Source of the DNA: Nitriliruptoraceae bacterium
Lineage (GTDB): Bacteria; Actinomycetota; Nitriliruptoria; Nitriliruptorales; Nitriliruptoraceae
Length of the DNA stretch: 5,535 nt
Direction of reading: 5' to 3'
Assembly (NCBI GenBank): GCA_003554005.1
Contig: PWEU01000089.1
Coordinates: forward strand, 1-5,535
Below, piece after piece: positions 4,561 through 5,535 of the stretch. A model generated the notes under the pieces. That model was not told where the DNA came from. It searched no databases and saw only the letters and a program-made list of their open reading frames with translations. The translations under genes were made by a program, and so were the position numbers. Each line of letters opens with the position of its first letter. Position 1 is the stretch's first letter.

Positions 4561-5535
4561 TCACGCGGACCCGCGGCTGCGAAGAGCGAGGGTCACCGCG
4601 ACGACGGCTGCCACAGCCACCAGCAGCAGCGGCCATCGTGGCCAGGCGGTCCGGTCCGCGCTGACCAGCTCGTAGCGGACGCTGCCGGCAACATCGTCCG
4701 GGCTCGGTGCGGTGCCGGCGGTGCGGGCACGGTCGCCGAGCTCCCGCAGCAGCGCGAGGTCGCGCTGCACCTCGCGGTTGTCCTCGTCGAGCCAAGCCAC
4801 GAGGTTCTCGAGCCCCTCGTCGGCGAGCGCCTCGAGCCCGTCGGTCAGCGCCTCGGCGCCCGCTGCGAGCCCGGCGACGCCCTCGAGCACTCCCTCCGCC
4901 ACCGCATCCAGCTCCGCCAGCGTGTCGAGCCCCAGCTGCGGGGCGAGCACCTCAGGGTCGAGGTCGAGCGCGTCGAGGAGCGCAGCCGGGTCGAGGTCGG
5001 GCGCGTCGAACAGCTCCTCGGGCGTCAGCCCCGCCGCTGCGAGCAGCGCTGCGAGGTCCAGGTCGAGGTCTTCGAGGAGCTCGGTCAGCTCCGGCGGGTC
5101 GAGCTCCTCGAAGGCGGCGGCCAGCAGCGCAGCCAGCTCCGCGGGATCGGGGAGCACCCCCTCCACGAGCTCGGCCAGCAGCTCCGGTCCGACCGCCTCC
5201 TCGATCGCGTCCAGCAGCGGCGCCGGGTCGAGGTCCGCGAGGAGCTCGGTGAGGTCGGGCAGCTCGTCCACGAGCGGCACCAGGAGTTCCGCGAGGTCCA
5301 GATCCAGCGCGGCGATCAGCTCGGTCAGATCGAGCTCGATGTCCTCGAGAAGCTCCGCGAGGTCGGGCAGCTCGAGCTCGGCCAGCAGCTCGGTGACGAG
5401 CTCAGCCAGATCGAGGTCGAGGTCGATCTCGGCCAGCAACTCCTCGAGCGGGAGATCCTCCAGCCGGACGTCGGCGAGCCGCTCGGCGGCGCGTTCCTGC
5501 AGCGAGCGCACCACGGGAGCGAGGTCGATGGTGGC
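4561..5535 (-). CDS. Acidic Leu/Asp/Glu-rich repeat protein with C-terminal membrane anchor (5' end outside window)
   Basis: I do not recognise the family. The frame is open to the window edge. A GTG at 5514-5512 is a possible start, but the 7 codons before it (ATIDLAP) continue the same style and no Shine-Dalgarno is visible, so the true start probably lies beyond 5535. Numbering from that GTG, residues 18-200 are built from amphipathic blocks of the form D-L-(A/T)-E-L-L, for example at 35, 51, 62, 73 and 87, often 11 residues apart. From residue 18 to 246 there is not one Lys, Arg or His, and no Lys in the whole visible protein, so this part is extremely acidic. Residues 247-294 contain Arg. 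A hydrophobic helix (P295-L311) and a short basic tail RSRGSA end the protein. The basic tail favours a cytoplasmic C-terminus and an exposed acidic domain. No LPXTG sortase motif is seen. Confidence 0.8.
   Translation of the reverse strand, partial: ATIDLAPVVRSLQERAAERLADVRLEDLPLEELLAEIDLDLDLAELVTELLAELELPDLAELLEDIELDLTELIAALDLDLAELLVPLVDELPDLTELLADLDPAPLLDAIEEAVGPELLAELVEGVLPDPAELAALLAAAFEELDPPELTELLEDLDLDLAALLAAAGLTPEELFDAPDLDPAALLDALDLDPEVLAPQLGLDTLAELDAVAEGVLEGVAGLAAGAEALTDGLEALADEGLENLVAWLDEDNREVQRDLALLRELGDRARTAGTAPSPDDVAGSVRYELVSADRTAWPRWPLLLVAVAAVVAVTLALRSRGSA

Noticed and set aside
3722..4675. Long + strand frame opposite the serpin gene
   Set aside because: Antisense shadow of a gene with full serpin homology on the minus strand.

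Overview
This is a GC-rich window with strong G/C bias at third codon positions, acidic proteins and a lipoprotein serpin. That profile suggests a high-GC actinobacterium or relative, possibly a Nitriliruptoria/Acidimicrobiia-type lineage. The assignment is an inference from style only, because no taxonomic marker gene is present. Apart from a 28-codon tail on the + strand at the left edge, every gene I can support lies on the minus strand, so transcription runs from right to left.

Left part (1-2508). After the + strand tail (1-87) and about 370 bp of apparently non-coding DNA come three minus-strand genes. In transcription order they are an AbiEi-type antitoxin (2152-1580), an AbiEii-type nucleotidyltransferase toxin (1583-855) overlapping it by 4 bp (GTGA), and a DUF6429 protein (703-455). 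The antitoxin start is preceded by a compact AT-rich control region. It holds a promoter-like pair whose -10 sits 7 nt from the ATG, so the mRNA may be leaderless. A perfect 9-5-9 inverted repeat covers that promoter and is the obvious candidate autoregulatory operator. The toxin ORF lacks the N-terminal segment that normally carries the glycine motif of the nucleotidyltransferase fold, so it may be inactive.

Middle part (about 2200-3200) looks like the scar of one or more mobile elements. It holds the 5' half of a tRNA-Leu(UAG) gene with no matching 3' half, two 23-nt direct repeats on either side of it, and a decayed C-terminal end of a tyrosine integrase. Beyond that lie an 18-nt tandem duplication, two 43-nt repeats, a perfect 16-bp inverted repeat and 3.5 copies of a 32-bp GC-rich tandem repeat. 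No intact gene is visible from 2509 to 3202.

Right part (3203-5535). An acidic, Leu/Asp/Glu-rich protein with a C-terminal transmembrane helix runs off the right edge. It is followed after 107 bp by a full-length serpin with a lipoprotein signal peptide and an inhibitory-type hinge. The two are co-directional and may be co-transcribed as an envelope-associated pair, but no functional link is proven. Hairpins just after the serpin are candidate terminators.
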